Positions 60,806-64,000 of a stretch of DNA of 64,000 nucleotides are shown here, piece after piece. The notes beneath the pieces were generated by a model, which searched no databases, was not told the DNA's origin, and was given only the letters and a program-made list of their open reading frames with translations. Position 1 is the first letter of the stretch, and every line of letters begins with the position of its first letter. The position numbers and the translations under genes were made by a program. Source of the DNA: CAVRIA01 sp963721115 (lineage in GTDB: Bacteria; Desulfobacterota; Binatia; HRBIN30; CADEER01); assembly GCA_963721115.1 (NCBI GenBank), contig CAVRIA010000004.1:1054001-1118000 (forward strand), in the 5' to 3' direction.

Positions 60806-61738
60806 ATGTATCTAATTACCGGAGGGGCCGGGTTCATCGGCTCCAACCTGGCCGAGGCTCTGATTCGCGCCGGCGAACGGGTCCGTGTCTTCGACAACTT
60901 TTCGAGCGGCTTTCGCGAGAACGTCGCAGCGCTCGGCGACCGGGTCGACGTGGTCGAGGGCGATCTGCGCGACTACGCCGCCGTGCGACGGGCGATGGAG
61001 GGCGTCCGCTACGTCTCCCACCAGGCCGCTCTGCGATCGGTGGAGCGTTCGGTGGACGATCCGCTGAGCACGGACGAGGTCAACGTGCACGGCACGCTGC
61101 ACGTGCTGATGGCGGCGCGCGACAGCAAGACGGTGCAGCGCGTCGTCTATGCGTCGTCGTCCTCGGTCTATGGCGACAGCCAGGCGCTGCCGAAGACCGA
61201 GGACCTGACGCCGTCGCCGGTGTCGCCCTATGCCGTCTCGAAGCTGGCGGCGGAGCACTACTGCCGCGTCTTCGCGAAGCTGTACGGCGTCGAGACCGTG
61301 AGCTTGCGGTACTTCAATGTCTTCGGCCCGCGCCAGAGCCCGAAGTCGCAGTACGCGGCGGTGGTGCCGCTGTTCATGCGGTCGGCCCTGGACGGTGAGG
61401 CGCTGGAGGTGCACGGGGACGGCGAGCAGTCGCGCGACTTCACGTACATCGACAACGTCGTGCAGGCGAACCGCAAGGCCTGCACGACACCGGGCGTCGG
61501 CGGCGAGGTGTACAACGTCGCCTGCGGCGAGCGGCACTCGCTGCTCGAGATCACGCAGATCATCGGACGCCTGATCGGGCGCGAGCTGCCGCGCCGGCAC
61601 GTGGGCTCGCGGCGCGGCGACGTTCGCCACACCCTGGCGTCGATCGACAAGATCCGACACCAGCTCGACTACCGCCCGGAAGTGGGCTTCGAGGAAGGTC
61701 TGCGGCGTACCTTCGAGGCGCTGCGGGCGGCGGGATAG
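60806..61738 (+). CDS. NAD-dependent nucleotide-sugar epimerase (UDP-sugar 4-epimerase type)
   Basis: The 310-residue enzyme begins MYLITGGAGFIGSNLAEAL and has the SDR catalytic set: SSSSVYGDSQ near 113 and YAVSKLAAEHY near 141 (Tyr, Lys). The segment ALRSVERSVDDP near 73 and YFNVFGPRQ near 170 resemble WbpP/TviC-type UDP-N-acetylhexosamine epimerases. It would supply one of the sugars of the EPS. The ATG at 60806 has AGGGGAG about ten bases upstream. It is the last gene of the plus-strand cluster before the sucD promoter. Confidence 0.9.
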   Translation: MYLITGGAGFIGSNLAEALIRAGERVRVFDNFSSGFRENVAALGDRVDVVEGDLRDYAAVRRAMEGVRYVSHQAALRSVERSVDDPLSTDEVNVHGTLHVLMAARDSKTVQRVVYASSSSVYGDSQALPKTEDLTPSPVSPYAVSKLAAEHYCRVFAKLYGVETVSLRYFNVFGPRQSPKSQYAAVVPLFMRSALDGEALEVHGDGEQSRDFTYIDNVVQANRKACTTPGVGGEVYNVACGERHSLLEITQIIGRLIGRELPRRHVGSRRGDVRHTLASIDKIRHQLDYRPEVGFEEGLRRTFEALRAAG

Positions 61739-61744
61739 GCCAAA

Positions 61745-61773
61745 TTGACTTGAACCGGGATTGCCGTTACGTT
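61745..61773 (+). promoter_or_regulatory. Candidate promoter of sucD-ndk-rlmN
   Basis: TTGACT (61745-61750) and TACGTT (61768-61773) are separated by 17 bases. The -35 matches at five of six positions, the -10 at three. Transcription would start near 61780, about 25 bases before the sucD GTG. It lies in the only gap between the EPS cluster and the housekeeping genes. Confidence 0.4.
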
Positions 61774-61804
61774 CCGAGCCTGCACGAAAAATGGGGAACG
61801 AAGC

Positions 61805-62689
61805 GTGAGTATCTTGGTCAATCGGCAAACCCGCGTGCTGACGCAGGGGATCACGGGCTCGACCGGTCAGTTCCACACCCGCACCTGTCGCGAGTACGGG
61901 ACTCAGATGGTGGCCGGGGTCACGCCCGGCAAGGGCGGGAGCGACTTCGAGGGCATTCCGATCTTCGACACGGTCGCCGCGGCGGTGGGGGAGACCGGAG
62001 CCAACGCCTCGGTGATCTATGTCCCCCCTCCATTTGCGGCCGATGCGATCATGGAGGCGGCGGACGCCGGCGTGGAGCTGATCGTCTGCATCACCGAGGG
62101 CATCCCGGTGCTCGACATGATGCGGGTCAAGCGCTTTCTCGAGGGTCGCTCGACGCGGCTGATCGGCCCCAACTGCCCCGGCATCATCACCCCCGGCGAG
62201 TGCAAGATCGGCATCATGCCCGGCTACATCCACAACCCCGGGCGGATCGGCGTCGTGTCGCGCAGCGGCACGCTGACCTATGAAGCGGTGCACCAGCTGA
62301 CCAGTATCGGCCTCGGCCAATCGACCTGCATCGGTATCGGCGGCGACCCGATCGTCGGCACCGGGTTCGTCGACGCCCTGCGACTCTACCAGGACGACCC
62401 CGACACCGACGCCGTCATTCTGATCGGCGAGATCGGTGGCGCGGCGGAAGAGCTGGCGGCCTCGTTCGTGCGCGATCAGATGACCAAGCCGGTCGTCGCC
62501 TTCGTCGCCGGGCAGACGGCGCCGAAGGGCCGGCGCATGGGGCATGCCGGTGCCATCATCGCCGGCGGGCGCGGCACGGCCGCGGACAAGATCGCCGCCT
62601 TCGAGGCGGCGGGGGTACGTGTAGCGAAGAACCCGTCGGAGATGGGAAGAACGATGGCCGACCTACTGGCAGGACGTGAACAGTCATGA
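61805..62689 (+). CDS. sucD: Succinyl-CoA ligase (ADP/GDP-forming), alpha subunit
   Basis: The 294-residue protein is the CoA-binding alpha subunit of succinyl-CoA synthetase of the TCA cycle. It has VLTQGITGSTGQFHT near 11 (CoA-site Gly loop), GPNCPGIITPGECKIGIMPG near 120 and the phospho-histidine motif GRRMGHAGAI (His near residue 247), with CoA-related GGRGTA following. It begins with GTG. Normally the beta-subunit gene sucC lies directly upstream; here an EPS epimerase does, so sucC must be elsewhere. It overlaps ndk by four bases (ATGA), which makes metabolic sense because both handle nucleoside diphosphates. Confidence 0.96.
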   Translation: MSILVNRQTRVLTQGITGSTGQFHTRTCREYGTQMVAGVTPGKGGSDFEGIPIFDTVAAAVGETGANASVIYVPPPFAADAIMEAADAGVELIVCITEGIPVLDMMRVKRFLEGRSTRLIGPNCPGIITPGECKIGIMPGYIHNPGRIGVVSRSGTLTYEAVHQLTSIGLGQSTCIGIGGDPIVGTGFVDALRLYQDDPDTDAVILIGEIGGAAEELAASFVRDQMTKPVVAFVAGQTAPKGRRMGHAGAIIAGGRGTAADKIAAFEAAGVRVAKNPSEMGRTMADLLAGREQS

Positions 62690-63108
62690 TCGAGCGCACC
62701 CTTTCCATCATCAAGCCCGACGCCGTCGCCAAGCGGAAGATCGGCGAGATCCTCGCCCGCTTCGAGAACGACGGGCTGCGCGTCGTCGCGGCCCGCTTCG
62801 TGCGCCTGTCGCAGGACGACGCGGCGCGCTTCTACGCCGTGCACCGGGACAGGCCGTTCTACGCCGGCCTGACCGAGTTCATGTCCTCCGGTCCCATCTT
62901 CGTCAGCGTTCTGGAAGGGCCGGGTGCGATCGCCAAGTTGCGCGAGATCATGGGCGCCACCGATCCGGCGAAGGCGGCGCCGAACAGCATCCGACGGGAC
63001 TTCGGGACCGATGTCGAGAAGAACGCCACGCATGGCTCAGACGCTGCAGACACGGCCCGCTGGGAGATCGGATTCTTCTTCGGCCAGCTCGATCAGTACG
63101 AGTACTGA
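62686..63108 (+). CDS. ndk: Nucleoside diphosphate kinase
   Basis: The 140-residue protein has the standard length and motifs: ERTLSIIKPDAV near 3, RPFYAGLTEFMSSGP near 56 and the active-site ATHGSD with phospho-histidine His116. It transfers the terminal phosphate between nucleoside di- and triphosphates. It overlaps sucD by four bases. The start of rlmN lies 77 bases inside its 3' end in another frame. Confidence 0.97.
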   Translation: MIERTLSIIKPDAVAKRKIGEILARFENDGLRVVAARFVRLSQDDAARFYAVHRDRPFYAGLTEFMSSGPIFVSVLEGPGAIAKLREIMGATDPAKAAPNSIRRDFGTDVEKNATHGSDAADTARWEIGFFFGQLDQYEY

Positions 63109-64000
63109 GCCCTCCGAGGCGCGAGCTCTGAGCCCGCGGTCCCTTCGCCAGTGGTCGAGTGAGCGCGGCCTGCCCGCCTATCGAAGCGAGCAAGTGCTGC
63201 GCTGGGTTCTGCAGCGCGGCGCGTCGTCGTTCGACGACATGACCGATGTCGGGCGCGACCTGCGCGCCGCACTGGCGCGCGACTTCGCGTTCCCCGCCTT
63301 CGTTCCGGTGCGCGCGGAGCGCTCCGCCGACGGCACCCGGAAGCTGCTGTTCGCGCTGGAGGAAGGGCGCTCCATCGAGACGGTGGTGATTCCCGACCCG
63401 CCCCGCCTCACCGTCTGCGTCTCTTCGCAGGCGGGCTGCGCCATGGGCTGTCGCTTCTGCGCTACCGCGCGGCTCGGCCTGCAGCGCCATCTGAGCGCCA
63501 TGGAGATCATCGGTCAGATCCTCGCGGCGCGCCGCGAGCTGGCGAGCGGCGAGCGGCTGAGCAACGTGGTCTTCATGGGCATGGGCGAGCCGCTGGCCAA
63601 CTACGACGCGCTGGTCGAAGCGGTCCGAATGCTGGTGGCGCCGTGGGGACTGGGCGTATCGGGCCGCCGCGTCACGGTCTCGACCGTGGGGCTCGTGCCC
63701 CAGCTGCAGCGCCTGGTGGCGGAGACCCCGGCCAATGTCGCCGTGTCGCTCACCTCGACCTCGAACGAGAAGCGCGACTGGCTCATGCCGGTGAACCGGC
63801 GCTACCCGCTCGAGACTCTCATGGAAGCCTGCCGCACGCTGCCGATCGCGCAGCGGCGCCGAATCACCTTCGAATACGTGCTCCTGTCGCAGGTCAACGA
63901 TTCCCCAGCCGACGCCTCTCGGCTCGTCCGCCTGCTGCACGGAATACGTGCCAAGGTGAATCTCATCCCGTTCAATCCCTTTCCCGAAGCGGAGTTCGAC
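63032..64000 (+). CDS. rlmN: Dual-specificity 23S rRNA/tRNA (adenine-C2) methyltransferase, 3' end outside window
   Basis: The frame is open from ATG 63032 to the end of the window (323 residues seen). RlmN is a radical-SAM enzyme that methylates A2503 of 23S rRNA and A37 of some tRNAs. The cluster motif CAMGCRFC gives Cys136, Cys140 and Cys143. NVVFMGMGEPLANYDAL near 180, STVGLVP near 215 and LIPFNPFPEAEFD at the end are typical. The C-terminal Cys of the family lies beyond the window. The start is the only in-frame ATG before the conserved SLRQW; the first 35 residues are not conserved, so a later non-ATG start is possible. It overlaps ndk by 77 bases. Confidence 0.92.
   Translation, partial: MAQTLQTRPAGRSDSSSASSISTSTEPSEARALSPRSLRQWSSERGLPAYRSEQVLRWVLQRGASSFDDMTDVGRDLRAALARDFAFPAFVPVRAERSADGTRKLLFALEEGRSIETVVIPDPPRLTVCVSSQAGCAMGCRFCATARLGLQRHLSAMEIIGQILAARRELASGERLSNVVFMGMGEPLANYDALVEAVRMLVAPWGLGVSGRRVTVSTVGLVPQLQRLVAETPANVAVSLTSTSNEKRDWLMPVNRRYPLETLMEACRTLPIAQRRRITFEYVLLSQVNDSPADASRLVRLLHGIRAKVNLIPFNPFPEAEFD

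Noticed and set aside
1..64000. CRISPR array, prophage, integrase, complete insertion sequence, tRNA or rRNA genes
   Set aside because: No regular spaced repeats, integrase or capsid motifs, IS ends or cloverleaf sequences were seen on reading either strand by eye.

Overview
The window is a high-GC (roughly two-thirds G+C) chromosomal segment from a Gram-negative bacterium. A Wza-type outer-membrane export lipoprotein and an ExeA-like secretion ATPase argue for two membranes. The F420 biosynthesis operon, the XrtA/PEP-CTERM-style exopolysaccharide (EPS) gene set and a dockerin-like repeat on a beta-helix protein together suggest an uncultured deltaproteobacteria-like lineage such as Candidatus Binatota. 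That placement is an inference; no 16S gene is present.

Layout. (1) 1-5.3 kb, plus strand: end of a GT2 glycosyltransferase, an ABC exporter and two tandem paralogous glycosyltransferase-like genes. (2) 5.4-11.4 kb: an acyl-CoA dehydrogenase, an L,D-transpeptidase and a minus-strand cofG-cofH-cofD-cofE operon for coenzyme F420 with a plausible promoter. (3) 11.4-19.3 kb: a divergent signalling locus. The minus strand carries a REC/AAA+/histidine-kinase fusion with decayed motifs, an NtrC-type activator, a REC-histidine-kinase hybrid and an unknown small protein; the plus strand carries a degenerate kinase-like protein and a second NtrC-type activator. (4) 19.4-61.7 kb, plus strand: one long EPS/glycoconjugate cluster. 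It opens with an ExeA-like ATPase fused to LysM and SPOR domains and a NusG paralogue, followed by a leader holding two abutting strong hairpins. Then come four alkaline-phosphatase-fold enzymes, Wza, Wzz, a kinase-like partner, an O-antigen-ligase-type protein, a phosphoglycosyltransferase with reversed domain order, sugar-nucleotide enzymes, a carbamoyltransferase/SGNH/DUF5989 trio, a secreted beta-helix protein, many glycosyltransferases, methyltransferases and two GT39-like membrane proteins. (5) 61.7-64 kb: sucD, ndk and the start of rlmN.

How it works together. The regulators probably set expression of the EPS cluster, and the NusG paralogue probably helps RNA polymerase read through it. 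The phosphoglycosyltransferase would start the lipid-linked glycan, the glycosyltransferases and modifying enzymes extend and decorate it, and Wzz/kinase/Wza control length and export. No Wzx flippase and no exosortase were seen.

Sequence quality. At 15 places a conserved protein family continues in another frame. Every one can be restored by removing one base (two at one site), and 11 lie in 42.9-45.5 kb. This looks like insertion-biased sequencing error more than true gene decay, so several genes are given with their reconstructed limits.
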